A DNA stretch of 64,000 nucleotides from Citrobacter sp. 18056 (lineage in GTDB: Bacteria; Pseudomonadota; Gammaproteobacteria; Enterobacterales; Enterobacteriaceae). The DNA lies in the NCBI GenBank assembly GCA_902706235.1, contig CACSJR010000005.1:186001-250000 (forward strand), read 5' to 3'. The notes below the pieces were generated by a model. That model made no database searches and had not been told where the DNA came from. It was given only the letters and a program-made list of their open reading frames with translations. Below are positions 19,923-29,959 of the stretch, piece after piece. The position numbers and the translations under genes are program-made. Positions within the stretch are counted from its first letter, which is position 1; each line of letters starts with the position of its first letter.

Positions 19923-22610
19923 TTAATCGATGCTGCGCTGAATCTCGATGATCTCGAACACTTCGATCATATCGCCGACGCGTACGTCGTTGTAGTTCTT
20001 AACGCCGATACCACATTCCATGCCGTTACGGACTTCATTGGCATCATCTTTGAAGCGGCGCAGGGATTCCAGCTCGCCTTCATAGATAACCACGTTGTCA
20101 CGCAGGACGCGGATTGGGTTGTGACGCTTGACCACACCTTCGGTAACCATACAACCTGCGATGGCACCAAATTTCGGCGATTTGAACACGTCGCGAACTT
20201 CAGCCAGGCCGAGGATCTGCTGTTTCAGTTCTGGAGACAGCTTACCGCTCATTGCCGCTTTCACTTCGTCGATCAGATGATAGATGACGGAGTAGTAACG
20301 CAGATCCAGGCTTTCGGATTCAATAACACGGCGGGCAGATGCGTCAGCACGTACGTTGAAGCCAACCAGAATTGCGTTGGACGCAGCAGCCAGGGTTGCG
20401 TCGGTTTCGGTGATACCACCTACGCCAGAACCGATGATTCTCACCTTCACTTCATCGGTAGAGAGTTTCAGCAGAGAGTCGGAGATTGCCTCTACAGAAC
20501 CCTGTACGTCCGCCTTCAGAACGACGTTCACTTCGTGAACTTCGCCTTCGGTCATGTTGGCAAACATGTTTTCCAGCTTGGATTTCTGCTGACGAGCCAG
20601 TTTAACTTCACGGAATTTACCCTGACGATACAACGCAACTTCACGCGCTTTCTTCTCGTCACGAACAACCGTTACTTCGTCACCGGCAGCCGGTACACCA
20701 GACAGGCCGAGGATCTCAACCGGAATGGACGGACCTGCTTCCACAACTTCCTGACCCAGTTCGTTACGCATCGCACGAACACGACCGTATTCGAAGCCAC
20801 ACAGAACGATGTCACCTTTGTTCAGAGTACCTTCACGAACCAGAACGGTAGCAACCGGACCACGACCTTTATCCAGGAAGGATTCGATGACTGCACCGCT
20901 TGCCATACCGTTACGAACCGCTTTCAGTTCGAGAACTTCAGCCTGCAGCAGGATAGCGTTGAGCAGGTCGTCGATACCGGTACCTGCTTTCGCAGAAACG
21001 TGTATGAACTGGCTCTCGCCGCCCCACTCTTCCGGCATGATGCCGTACTGGGACAGTTCCTGCTTAACGCGATCCGGATCGGCTTCCAGCTTATCGATTT
21101 TGTTCACCGCTACCACTACCGGCACCTGCGCCGCTTTCGCGTGCTGGATTGCTTCGATAGTCTGTGGCATCACGCCATCGTCTGCGGCAACAACCAGAAC
21201 CACGATATCCGTCGCCTGCGCACCACGAGCACGCATGGAGGTAAACGCGGCGTGGCCCGGGGTATCCAGGAAGGTGATCATGCCGTTGTCAGTTTCTACG
21301 TGGTAAGCACCGATATGCTGGGTAATACCACCCGCTTCGCCGGAGGCTACTTTAGTAGAGCGAATGTAGTCGAGCAGAGACGTTTTACCGTGGTCAACGT
21401 GACCCATGATGGTCACAACAGGTGCACGCGGTTCAGCCGCTGCGCCAGTGTCACGGTCGCTCATTACGGCTTCTTCCAGCTCGTTTTCACGACGCAGGAT
21501 AACTTTGTGGCCCATCTCTTCGGCAACCAGCTGTGCGGTTTCCTGGTCGATGACCTGGTTGATGGTCGCCATTGCGCCCAGCTTCATCATTGCTTTGATG
21601 ACCTGAGAGCCTTTAACAGCCATTTTGTTTGCCAGATCGCCAACGGTGATGGTTTCACCGATGATAACGTCACGGTTAACGGCCTGAGCTGGCTTCTGGA
21701 AGCCCTGCTGCAGAGCGGAACCTTTACGCTTGCCGCCTTTACCACCACGAACAGAAGCGCGGGCTTCTTCACGATCGGCTTTGGATTCAGCATGCTTGTT
21801 GGCTTTCTTAGGACGAGGCGCTTTAGCAGTACGGGTACGGCTACGGCCGCCTTCGCTTTCACGATCGTTTTCATCTTCAGCCTGGCGCGCATGCTGAGAG
21901 GTGGTCACGTGATAATCGCTGTTGTCTTCAGTCGGCTCAGCCGCTGTATTAACACCGTTTTTCTCGTTTTCAGCGGCCATGCGGCGTGCTTCATCCGCAA
22001 CGCGACGCGCTTCTTCTTCAAGCTTACGGCGCGCTTCTTCTTCCGATTTACGCTTCAGCTCTGCAGCTTCAGCTTCACGGCGGGCTTTTTCAGCCTGGGC
22101 GGTTTTTGTCATATCGTCGGTCTGTTGATTGCTCACTTTGTCTTTTTCCGCAACTTCACGTTTCGCTTTATCAGCGGATTCACGTTTAGCTTGTTCTGCG
22201 GCCTCACGTTCAGCTTTTGCCTGTGCCTCACGCTTGGCTGCTTCTTCAGCCTCACGGCGGGCTTGTTCTTCCGCTTCACGCTTCGCTTCTTCTTCAGCCA
22301 GACGGTCGGCTTCCTGCGGGTCACGTTTTACAAAGGTACGCGTTTTGCGGACTTCAATCTGCACCGATTTGCTCTTACCACCAGTACCCGGAACGCTCAG
22401 GGTACTGCGAGTTTTACGCTGCAGCGTCAGCTTGTCAGGCGCCGAACCGTGTTCACGGTTCAGGTGTGCCAACAAGGTCTGTTTTTCTTGTGCGGTCACA
22501 GAGTCGTCAGCTTGCTTCGGGATGCCTGCATCAGCGAATTGCTGTACCAGGCGGTCCACGGAAGTCTGAATCTCTGCGGCCAGCGTTTTTACGGTTACAT
22601 CTGTTGTCAT
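19923..22610 (-). CDS. infB: IF-2, translation initiation factor
   Basis: GTPase that brings fMet-tRNA to the 30S subunit and promotes subunit joining; 895 residues against 890 in E. coli. Order: N-terminal IF2 domain ([23 protein letters not shown]), a long charged Glu/Lys/Ala/Arg-rich linker predicted helical (about 90-220), a second N-terminal domain, the G domain with GHVDHGKT and NKID, and domains III-IV. E. coli makes shorter forms from internal starts; in-frame GTG/ATG codons after the linker would allow it here. Follows nusA by 24 bases. Confidence 0.97.
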   Translation of the reverse strand: MTTDVTVKTLAAEIQTSVDRLVQQFADAGIPKQADDSVTAQEKQTLLAHLNREHGSAPDKLTLQRKTRSTLSVPGTGGKSKSVQIEVRKTRTFVKRDPQEADRLAEEEAKREAEEQARREAEEAAKREAQAKAEREAAEQAKRESADKAKREVAEKDKVSNQQTDDMTKTAQAEKARREAEAAELKRKSEEEARRKLEEEARRVADEARRMAAENEKNGVNTAAEPTEDNSDYHVTTSQHARQAEDENDRESEGGRSRTRTAKAPRPKKANKHAESKADREEARASVRGGKGGKRKGSALQQGFQKPAQAVNRDVIIGETITVGDLANKMAVKGSQVIKAMMKLGAMATINQVIDQETAQLVAEEMGHKVILRRENELEEAVMSDRDTGAAAEPRAPVVTIMGHVDHGKTSLLDYIRSTKVASGEAGGITQHIGAYHVETDNGMITFLDTPGHAAFTSMRARGAQATDIVVLVVAADDGVMPQTIEAIQHAKAAQVPVVVAVNKIDKLEADPDRVKQELSQYGIMPEEWGGESQFIHVSAKAGTGIDDLLNAILLQAEVLELKAVRNGMASGAVIESFLDKGRGPVATVLVREGTLNKGDIVLCGFEYGRVRAMRNELGQEVVEAGPSIPVEILGLSGVPAAGDEVTVVRDEKKAREVALYRQGKFREVKLARQQKSKLENMFANMTEGEVHEVNVVLKADVQGSVEAISDSLLKLSTDEVKVRIIGSGVGGITETDATLAAASNAILVGFNVRADASARRVIESESLDLRYYSVIYHLIDEVKAAMSGKLSPELKQQILGLAEVRDVFKSPKFGAIAGCMVTEGVVKRHNPIRVLRDNVVIYEGELESLRRFKDDANEVRNGMECGIGVKNYNDVRVGDMIEVFEIIEIQRSID

Positions 22611-22634
22611 GCTGTTCCTTCCTGCTACAGTTTA

Positions 22635-24122
22635 TTACGCTTCGTCGCCGAACCAGCAAATATTACGTGCGGCCATGATGAGCTCACCGGCTTTCTCGTC
22701 GGTTAAATCTTCAATATCAGCCAGGTCGTCAATGCCCTGATCGGCGAGATCTTCCAGCGTACAAACACCGCGGGCAGCCAGCTTAAATGCCATTGCACGA
22801 TCGAGACCTTCAAGGTTCAGCAGATCGTCAGCCGGTTTATTATCACCGAGGCTTTCTTCCTGAGCCAGCGCCAGCGTAGTCAGTGCGTTTTTCGCACGTT
22901 CACGAAGTGCCTCAACGGTCTGTTCATCCAGTCCGTCAATTTCCAGCAGTTCTTTCATTGGCACATAGGCCAGTTCTTCCAGGCTGGAGAAACCTTCTTC
23001 TACCAGCACGGTCGCGAAGTCTTCATCAATTTCGAGATATTTGGTGAAGGTATCGATAGCCGCGTGTGCTTCCGCCTGATGCTTCGCATTCAGATCGTCA
23101 ACGGTCATTACGTTGAGATCCCAACCACTCAGCTGAGACGCAAGACGGACGTTCTGGCCGTTACGACCAATTGCCTGCGCCAGGTTGCCCGCTTCTACCG
23201 CAATATCCATGGTGTGTTTGTCTTCGTCAACAACGATAGACGCCACGTCGGCCGGAGCCATCGCGTTAATCACGAACTGCGCTGGGTTATCGTCCCACAG
23301 CACGATATCGATACGCTCGCCGCCCAGTTCAGTCGAAACTGCCTGAACACGTGCGCCACGCATACCTACGCAAGCACCAACTGGATCGATACGCTTATCG
23401 TTGGTTTTCACCGCGATTTTCGCACGGGAACCCGGATCGCGCGCTGCCGCTTTGATCTCGATAACTTCTTCACCAATTTCTGGCACTTCAATGCGGAACA
23501 ATTCGATCAGCATTTCCGGCTTAGAACGGGTGACGAACAGCTGAGCGCCACGCGCTTCTGGACGTACGGAGTACAGTACACCGCGAATACGGTCGCCTGG
23601 GCGGAAGTTTTCGCGCGGCAGCATATCTTCACGCAGGATCACAGCTTCAGCATTGCTGCCCAGATCCAGAGAGATGTTATCGCGGTTCACTTTCTTCACC
23701 ACGCCGGTAATGATTTCACCTTCGTGTTCACGGAACTGATCAACAACCATCGCGCGTTCCGCTTCGCGGACTTTCTGCACGATGACCTGCTTCGCGGTTT
23801 GAGTGGTGATACGGTCGAAGGTCACAGATTCAATCTGGTCTTCAACGTAATCACCCACGTTCATGCTTTCATCTTCGTAGCGAGCAGCTTCCAGCGTGAT
23901 TTCGCGGGTTGGCAGCGTAACTTCTTCGACCACTATCCAACGACGGAAAGTGTCAAAGTCACCGCTCTTACGATCGATGCTAACGCGAACCTCAATTTCT
24001 TGTTCGTATTTTTTCTTTGTAGCCGTTGCCAGGGCGCTTTCCAGCGCTTCGAAAATCTTCTCGCGCGGCAGCGATTTTTCATTGGAAACGGCTTCAACAA
24101 CAGCCAAAATTTCTTTGTTCAT
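22635..24122 (-). CDS. nusA: NusA, transcription termination/antitermination factor
   Basis: RNA polymerase-associated factor that enhances pausing and takes part in rRNA and lambda N antitermination. The 495 residues carry an N-terminal polymerase-binding domain, S1 (about 135-200), KH1 and KH2 (with [15 protein letters not shown] and [21 protein letters not shown]), and the two C-terminal acidic repeats of the gammaproteobacterial form. Second gene after rimP. Confidence 0.97.
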   Translation of the reverse strand: MNKEILAVVEAVSNEKSLPREKIFEALESALATATKKKYEQEIEVRVSIDRKSGDFDTFRRWIVVEEVTLPTREITLEAARYEDESMNVGDYVEDQIESVTFDRITTQTAKQVIVQKVREAERAMVVDQFREHEGEIITGVVKKVNRDNISLDLGSNAEAVILREDMLPRENFRPGDRIRGVLYSVRPEARGAQLFVTRSKPEMLIELFRIEVPEIGEEVIEIKAAARDPGSRAKIAVKTNDKRIDPVGACVGMRGARVQAVSTELGGERIDIVLWDDNPAQFVINAMAPADVASIVVDEDKHTMDIAVEAGNLAQAIGRNGQNVRLASQLSGWDLNVMTVDDLNAKHQAEAHAAIDTFTKYLEIDEDFATVLVEEGFSSLEELAYVPMKELLEIDGLDEQTVEALRERAKNALTTLALAQEESLGDNKPADDLLNLEGLDRAMAFKLAARGVCTLEDLADQGIDDLADIEDLTDEKAGELIMAARNICWFGDEA

Positions 24123-24149
24123 CGGGGCCTTTCACCTCAATCCAGACTG

Positions 24150-24602
24150 TTAAAAGTGGGGAACCAGGTTCGCCTTCTGGATGTTACTCAGCGCGAACAC
24201 TTCATCTTTGCCTTCGACTGTAACAGTGATCATCTCACCGTCTACCGCTTTGATAATGCCCTGCCATTTACGACGGTTCTGAACCGCCATGCGCAGGACC
24301 AGCGTGACCTCTTCACCGAGGAAACGCGTGTAATGTTCAGCGATGAACATAGGACGGTCGAGCCCTGGTGAGGAGACTTCCAGGTTATAAGCGACGGTAA
24401 CGGGGTCTTCGACATCCATGACGGCACTGACCTGGTGGCTCACATCAGCACAATCATCAACATTGATGCCATCTTCACTATCAATATAGATGCGCAGCGT
24501 AGATGTGCGACCGCGAATGAATTCGATGCCGACCAGCTCGAAGCCCAGAGCCTCAACCGGCGCTTTAAGCATCTCTGTTAATTTCTGTTCTAATGTGGAC
24601 AA
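24150..24602 (-). CDS. rimP: RimP, ribosome maturation factor
   Basis: Needed for early 30S assembly, aiding binding of S12 and others. Two domains in 150 residues: an N-terminal alpha/beta domain ([18 protein letters not shown]) and a C-terminal Sm-like barrel. The TTG giving MSTLEQKL is preferred because GGGGGTG lies four bases upstream. A GTG two codons earlier is in frame, but then the G-run would touch the start codon; a further upstream frame opening crosses a terminator and is ignored. Confidence 0.92.
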   Translation of the reverse strand: MSTLEQKLTEMLKAPVEALGFELVGIEFIRGRTSTLRIYIDSEDGINVDDCADVSHQVSAVMDVEDPVTVAYNLEVSSPGLDRPMFIAEHYTRFLGEEVTLVLRMAVQNRRKWQGIIKAVDGEMITVTVEGKDEVFALSNIQKANLVPHF

Positions 24603-24619
24603 GCCCACCCCCAAGACGT

Positions 24620-24640
24620 AAAAAAAGGGCATAAAGCCCA
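24620..24640 (-). terminator. metY-rimP intercistronic terminator 2
   Basis: Short GGGC/GCCC stem with a five-base loop and a T7 run on the - strand, ending just before rimP. The stem is weak, so readthrough is expected. Confidence 0.65.
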
Positions 24641-24660
24641 GTTATTCTTTAGTCAGATAA

Positions 24661-24684
24661 CAAAAAACCCCGATAAATCGGGGC
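24661..24684 (-). terminator. metY-rimP intercistronic terminator 1
   Basis: Stem CCCCGAT/ATCGGGG with a two- to four-base loop and a T6 run on the - strand. Together with the next hairpin it uncouples the tRNA from the rimP-nusA-infB message, leaving only readthrough to express the protein genes. Confidence 0.8.
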
Positions 24685-24800
24685 TTTAGATAACTGAACC
24701 CTACAACCGCAAATGCGGTCTGGAGTACTTTCCGTGAGAATTCTTTCAAATCCAGCGACGAATACGAAGAGTATATTTGAAAAAAAACTCAAAGGGAAAG

Positions 24801-24877
<77 letters not shown>

Positions 24878-24892
24878 CCTGAAACGTGGCAT

Positions 24893-24921
24893 ATTTTACT
24901 CATTCGGAGCAAAAAATGCAA
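24893..24921 (-). promoter_or_regulatory. metY promoter
   Basis: TTGCAT, 17-base spacer, TAAAAT on the - strand, 16 bases before the mature tRNA 5' end. This probably also drives rimP-nusA-infB by readthrough. Confidence 0.8.
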
Positions 24922-24935
24922 ATACTGCTGGGATT

Positions 24936-24953
24936 TGGTACCGAGGACGGGAC
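24936..24953 (-). other. isolated tRNA-Leu 3' end fragment
   Basis: On the - strand GTCCCGTCCTCGGTACCA equals the last 18 bases of a tRNA-Leu with CCA; it differs by one base from the leuU end in this window (29863-29880). No other tRNA parts are adjacent. Confidence 0.6.
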
Positions 24954-24973
24954 GTAAAACCGGCCTGTAGTAT

Positions 24974-25008
24974 ATTGAATTTTCATTGGTTATGTCAACT
25001 CATTCATA
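24974..25008. promoter_or_regulatory. candidate ArgR boxes upstream of argG
   Basis: ATTGAATTTTCATTGG keeps the TGAAT half and A/T centre of an ARG box, and the adjacent CTCATTCATA keeps the ATTCA half. Both are degenerate. ArgR control of argG is established in E. coli; the assignment of these bases is a guess from pattern. The rest of the 288-base metY-argG gap shows no convincing -35/-10 pair. Confidence 0.4.
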
Positions 25009-25161
25009 TTGACATTTGATGAAGCATAAAAAACCTGCTGTTATGCATAATGTTATCGACGTTCGCAGGGATTTTTTCCACTAACACGCAGGAATCACTT
25101 CCTGTTGCCGAAAAAAGATGATTAAATGAAAACTCACTTATTTTGCATAAACATGCAGTGA

Positions 25162-26556
<1,395 letters not shown>

Positions 26557-26560
26557 GACC

Positions 26561-26596
26561 ATAACTAAGGCCGGTTATCCGGCCTTAGTTATTTTT
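26561..26596 (+). terminator. argG terminator
   Basis: Twelve-bp perfect stem AACTAAGGCCGG/CCGGCCTTAGTT with a four-base loop and a T5 tract. Confidence 0.9.
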
Positions 26597-26743
26597 GTAC
26601 CGAAAAAAGATTGCCAACCCCGGACTTTTTTCATCCATAAAGCATGTTTGAGTTTATTTTACCTGTCGGTATCCCTGCTAGTGCATTACCATGTCTTCTA
26701 TAACTTCTGACGGAAGAAATCGTCATTATTCATGAGGATCTCT

Positions 26744-27373
26744 ATGCACCTTACACCACCTATTCGCCCCCAGGAGGCAATAAATCGACTCCTTGAGGCA
26801 CTTGAACCCTTCGCTACGCCTGTTAACGTGGTCCCAAGAAAAAAACTGAACTGGCATTACAAAGGCAAACAACAAGTCTGGCTCTGTAAGGAAGGGGAAG
26901 TCTCAATCCTCCGCGCGTCCGATGGACTGCTGATGATTACGGTCTATGAAGGGCACATTTTTGGCGCGGCAGAAATTTTGCAGCCAATGCGGGGTCATGT
27001 TCTGCGCGCAGAGACTGAATGTTCGCTTTCGCGCATTGATGCCGAAGAAGCACTTCGCATTTTCCGGGAACAAAACCTTTGGGAAGATGTCACATCTCTG
27101 CTGGCATACCATACTGCGTATCTCGCTTACCGCGATGCGCTGGTTTTACAGCAGCGAACCTATGCGGTTATTCGCAATCATCTGATGGAAATGATTCTCC
27201 TTCCTGAAGATATGCGAATGAGAATTTCGATTCTCGATTATATACAAGACAGGACACATCTCTCGCGCAGCAGTATTTTGAACGTGTTATCAGCCCTGAA
27301 GAAAGGGAAATACATTCAATTTATTCGCGGCGGATATTTGCAGCATATCGAATCCCTGCCAGAGAAATTCTAA
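26744..27373 (+). CDS. IprA/YaiV-like CRP-fold transcriptional regulator
   Basis: A 209-residue protein resembling E. coli IprA (YaiV): an N-terminal cyclic-nucleotide-binding-like beta barrel (KQQVWLCKEGEVSILRASDG, GHIFGAAEIL) and a C-terminal winged helix (RISILDYIQDRTHLSRSSIL followed by NVLSALKKGKYI). IprA reduces hydrogen peroxide resistance in Salmonella; whether this paralogue does so is unknown. The second ATG is chosen because GAGGA lies six bases upstream; the first ATG (26732) lacks a ribosome binding site. It ends in its own terminator, followed by an OmpA paralogue that it might control. Confidence 0.8.
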   Translation: MHLTPPIRPQEAINRLLEALEPFATPVNVVPRKKLNWHYKGKQQVWLCKEGEVSILRASDGLLMITVYEGHIFGAAEILQPMRGHVLRAETECSLSRIDAEEALRIFREQNLWEDVTSLLAYHTAYLAYRDALVLQQRTYAVIRNHLMEMILLPEDMRMRISILDYIQDRTHLSRSSILNVLSALKKGKYIQFIRGGYLQHIESLPEKF

Positions 27374-27382
27374 TCGCACAGA

Positions 27383-27419
27383 AACCTTCGGCCATATAAA
27401 TAACAGCCGAGGGTTTTTT
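27383..27419 (+). terminator. terminator of the IprA-like gene
   Basis: CCTTCGGC (27385-27392) pairs with GCCGAGGG (27406-27413) with one G-U, followed by T6. Confidence 0.8.
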
Positions 27420-27475
27420 ACACTTCAAAACATCCGCAAACACCTCGACAACAAATCGTCTAAAATCCAGCCCAG

Positions 27476-27489
27476 GTTTAAATTTAAAC
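27476..27489. promoter_or_regulatory. perfect AT-rich palindrome upstream of the OmpA paralogue
   Basis: GTTTAAATTTAAAC is a perfect 14-base palindrome in a very AT-rich 110-base stretch ahead of the gene. It could be an operator or part of a UP-element/H-NS-type region. No matched regulator is known to me. Confidence 0.35.
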
Positions 27490-27590
27490 TTTTTAAAATT
27501 AACAGAAAATAAAAATCATCTATATCTTAGCGACCTACGCTATTCATCAACTTTTAAGTTTTTGACTTCAAAATAGGATTAAGGTTCAAA

Positions 27591-28622
27591 ATGAAAAAGA
27601 CGCTTGTCGCTCTGATTGTTTTAAACGCGTGCGCAGTTTCTTCCGCATTCGCAGCTGGTAACGCAAATACCTGGTACGCCGGTGCTAAATTCGGTTGGTC
27701 TCATTACGCTGACGTCAGCGGCAACAAAGATTTCAACGACAGCCTGGCGGCTTCTAACGACTTCAACGTTGATCACGACAACGTTGGCGGCGGTGTATTT
27801 GGTGGCTACCAGATCACCAACTGGCTGGCAGTTGAAGGTGGTTACGACTACCTGGGCAACATGCAATTCAACGGTAACAACGGCGTAAACGGCGCTAAAA
27901 TGAAGAGCCAGGGTCTGCAGCTGTCTCTGAAAACCAGCTACGCTCTGACCGATGACTGGGATCTGTATGGTCGTTTCGGTGCGATGGGTTACCGTGCTGA
28001 GACCGACGTTGCTGGTAAGAACAAATTCGAAACTGGCGTGCGTCCAGTGGTTGCCGCAGGTACCGAATATGCCTTCACCAAAAACTGGGCTGGCCGTCTG
28101 GAATACCAGTGGGTTGCCAACGTGGGTAACTCTAACCAGATCGGTCTGAGCTCCGACATTCACTCCGTGACTGCTGGCATCGTATATCGCTTCGGCCAGA
28201 ACGACGACGTAGCACCAGTCGTTGCTCCCGCTCCCGCTCCAGAAGTTAAAACCTTCAACCTGAAGTCTGACGTGATGTTCGGTTACGATTCCGCCGCGCT
28301 GACTGACGAAGGTAAAGCTGCCATCGACCAGCTGTATAACTCTCCAGAAATGCAGGCTGCAAAAGATAAAAATACCACCGTAATCGGCTACAGCGATCGT
28401 ACCGGCCAGGCTGAATACAACCAGGAACTGTCTGCACGTCGTGCTCAGGCCGTTGCTGACCAGCTGGTAGCCGATGGCATGCCTGCTGCAAACATTCAGA
28501 CCGAAGGCCGTGGCGCCAGCGATTCTGTAACCGGTAACTCTTGTGACAACCAGTCCGGCAATGCGCTGATCAACTGCCTGTCCCCAGATCGCCGTGTAGT
28601 GGTACAGATCTCCGGTCAATAA
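27591..28622 (+). CDS. OmpA-family outer-membrane protein (paralogue of OmpA)
   Basis: Signal peptide cleaved near residue 21 (SAFA|AGNANTWY), then an eight-stranded OmpA barrel (NTWYAGAKFGWS, GVFGGYQITNWLAVEGGYDY, YGRFGAMGYRAE, RLEYQWV, VTAGIVYRFGQ), a short Pro/Ala hinge (APVVAPAPAPE) and a C-terminal OmpA peptidoglycan-binding domain. That domain keeps the binding Asp and Arg (GYSDRTGQAEYNQELSARRAQ) and the cysteine pair near the C terminus. Barrel loops differ strongly from canonical OmpA, and canonical ompA maps elsewhere in enterobacterial chromosomes, so this is a second copy type. Length 343, close to OmpA. Confidence 0.88.
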   Translation: MKKTLVALIVLNACAVSSAFAAGNANTWYAGAKFGWSHYADVSGNKDFNDSLAASNDFNVDHDNVGGGVFGGYQITNWLAVEGGYDYLGNMQFNGNNGVNGAKMKSQGLQLSLKTSYALTDDWDLYGRFGAMGYRAETDVAGKNKFETGVRPVVAAGTEYAFTKNWAGRLEYQWVANVGNSNQIGLSSDIHSVTAGIVYRFGQNDDVAPVVAPAPAPEVKTFNLKSDVMFGYDSAALTDEGKAAIDQLYNSPEMQAAKDKNTTVIGYSDRTGQAEYNQELSARRAQAVADQLVADGMPAANIQTEGRGASDSVTGNSCDNQSGNALINCLSPDRRVVVQISGQ

Positions 28623-28656
28623 GCTTTACTCGCGATAGCAAACACTTGATTTATTT

Positions 28657-28683
28657 GCCCGATCATACGTATCGGGCTTTTTT
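28657..28683 (+). terminator. terminator of the OmpA paralogue
   Basis: GCCCGAT/ATCGGGC with a seven-base loop and a T6 tract. Confidence 0.88.
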
Positions 28684-28701
28684 ATACCTGAAGGATTACC
28701 C

Positions 28702-29253
28702 ATGCGTATGTTTAAGCTAAAAGCGGCTTTGTTGGTTGCCGCACTCGGCACCGCTGCGGCTGCCAATGCATCTATCAATCTCCACGGTGAAGCCGGAGCT
28801 GAATTTACTAATCTGTCCGCCAGTTTCGGTGCGAACGATCCCGGCCTGACTTTCAATGGCAACTGGGCCCACAGCGACGACGATGGCGATGTTGCCGGCC
28901 TGGGTATGGGTTTCAACCTGCCGTTAGGTCCGGTGCTGTTTACCGTAGGCGGTAAAGCACTGTACCTGAACCCGAAGGACGGTGACGAAGGTTATGCGGT
29001 CGCAGTTGGCGGCGGCGCACAGGTTCCTCTGGGCGACTTCATCACCGTATTTGGCGACTACTACTACTCTCCAGATTCACTCTCAAGCGGCGTGGATGAC
29101 TACGTCGAAGCGAACGCGGGCGTGCGTGTGCGCATCATTAAATCGGTGAGTATTGAGGGCGGGTATCGCTATATGGATATGGCGGGTAAGAACGGACACC
29201 GTGACAACAAATTAGCTGACGGCGCCTATGCCGGTGTTAACTTCAGCTTCTAA
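28702..29253 (+). CDS. YfaZ-family outer-membrane protein
   Basis: A 183-residue member of the YfaZ precursor family: N-terminal signal peptide (cleavage near ANA|SINLHG), then amphipathic strands with the family signatures GNWAHSDDDGDVAGLGMGF, YYYSPDSLSSGV and GGYRYMDMAGK, ending in the C-terminal aromatic SF typical of outer-membrane barrels. No function is known for the family. Begins 18 bases after the terminator of the OmpA paralogue, with AAGGA before the ATG. True yfaZ lies elsewhere in E. coli. Confidence 0.85.
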   Translation: MRMFKLKAALLVAALGTAAAANASINLHGEAGAEFTNLSASFGANDPGLTFNGNWAHSDDDGDVAGLGMGFNLPLGPVLFTVGGKALYLNPKDGDEGYAVAVGGGAQVPLGDFITVFGDYYYSPDSLSSGVDDYVEANAGVRVRIIKSVSIEGGYRYMDMAGKNGHRDNKLADGAYAGVNFSF

Positions 29254-29262
29254 ATGATTTCA

Positions 29263-29287
29263 GAGATTGCCGGCGACCGGCAATCTC
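29263..29287. terminator. hairpin between convergent genes
   Basis: Perfect 11-bp stem GAGATTGCCGG/CCGGCAATCTC with a three-base loop. The flanking T-tract is weak on both strands. Confidence 0.6.
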
Positions 29288-29304
29288 CATTTCGCTCGCC
29301 CTTC

Positions 29305-29703
29305 TCAGGCAGTACCACTCAGCGGTTTTAACATCTCATTGATTGCTTTCAATCCCACGACATTCCCTTCTTTACGATAGGTTTCATTCATCGCGGAAAT
29401 TTGTTCCAGTTTCGATAACGCCGCAAATACCCGATGAGCATCACTATGAGTATCCAAAACTTCGGATGGACTAACATCATCGCCCATATTTGTCTTCAAC
29501 GTGTATTGTAACTCACTCAGTCGCGTCGCGTTTTCTTTATAACAATTATTCACGGCGGTGGTGTCAGTTGCGGGGTTATTTGACGCATGGACAACAGGCA
29601 CCGACATGTCCTGTATTTCTTTCACAGAGGTTAAAGAGGACGAACTGCTGCATGCGGTCAGCATTAATATTCCCGTCAGGGTCACGATTCTGGATATATT
29701 CAC
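29305..29703 (-). CDS. small lipoprotein of unknown function
   Basis: A 132-residue product with a clear lipoprotein signal: a hydrophobic segment ending LMLTAC with the lipidated cysteine at residue 18, then a Ser-rich tether (SSSSSLTSV). Ser after the cysteine predicts sorting to the outer membrane. The mature part is mostly helical, with a single further cysteine (NNCYKENATRLSELQ). I recognise no family. It is convergent with the YfaZ-like gene and closest to leuU. Confidence 0.7.
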   Translation of the reverse strand: MNISRIVTLTGILMLTACSSSSSLTSVKEIQDMSVPVVHASNNPATDTTAVNNCYKENATRLSELQYTLKTNMGDDVSPSEVLDTHSDAHRVFAALSKLEQISAMNETYRKEGNVVGLKAINEMLKPLSGTA

Positions 29704-29824
29704 GACGTCTTCGTTCCTGCATTTGATGTAAAAATAGACGAAGCCGACTTTAGCTATTATTGGAAGAACTCAACAGGAGAGATTTGTTTATAAAAAAACT
29801 AAGAAAGTTAAAAAGGACAAAAAC

Positions 29825-29853
29825 AAAAAAAGACGTCTTTCGACGTCTTTTTT
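29825..29853. terminator. leuU terminator (symmetrical)
   Basis: AGACGTC/GACGTCT stem with four-base loop, flanked by A7 and T6 so that it works on either strand. It sits ten bases past the tRNA 3' end on the - strand. Confidence 0.8.
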
Positions 29854-29862
29854 CTGGAATAT

Positions 29863-29949
29863 TGGTACCGAGGATGGGACTCGAACCCACAAGCCCGTTA
29901 GGGCACTACCACCTCAAGGTAGCGTGTCTACCAATTCCACCACCTCGGT
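29863..29949 (-). tRNA. leuU: tRNA-Leu (GAG), leuU
   Basis: An 87-base type II tRNA with the long variable arm (GTGCCCTAACGGGCTT), seven-bp acceptor stem ACCGAGG/CCTCGGT, anticodon GAG in the loop TTGAGGT, and encoded CCA. Directly downstream of secG, as in E. coli. The A1-U72 pair and T-stem differ slightly from the E. coli gene. Confidence 0.97.
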
Positions 29950-29959
29950 ACTGAAATAC

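Noticed and set aside
19884-22706. 940-codon open frame on the + strand opposite infB
   Set aside because: It mirrors the whole of infB in one antisense frame. The product is rich in Phe, His, Arg and Cys as expected from reversed codons of a Glu/Lys/Ala-rich protein, with no start context and no family. Similar long mirrors occur opposite pnp (16555-17712), nusA (23064-24371), deaD (12631-13944) and the OmpA paralogue (27621-28619), so this is a codon-usage effect.
24603-24632. Upstream starts for rimP
   Set aside because: The extra N-terminal codons cross an intrinsic terminator and are not conserved; the TTG with GGGGGTG four bases upstream fits better.
29760-29954. 64-codon + strand frame spanning the leuU terminator and tRNA
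   Set aside because: It reads through a terminator hairpin and across the whole antisense of a tRNA; no conserved protein is expected there.
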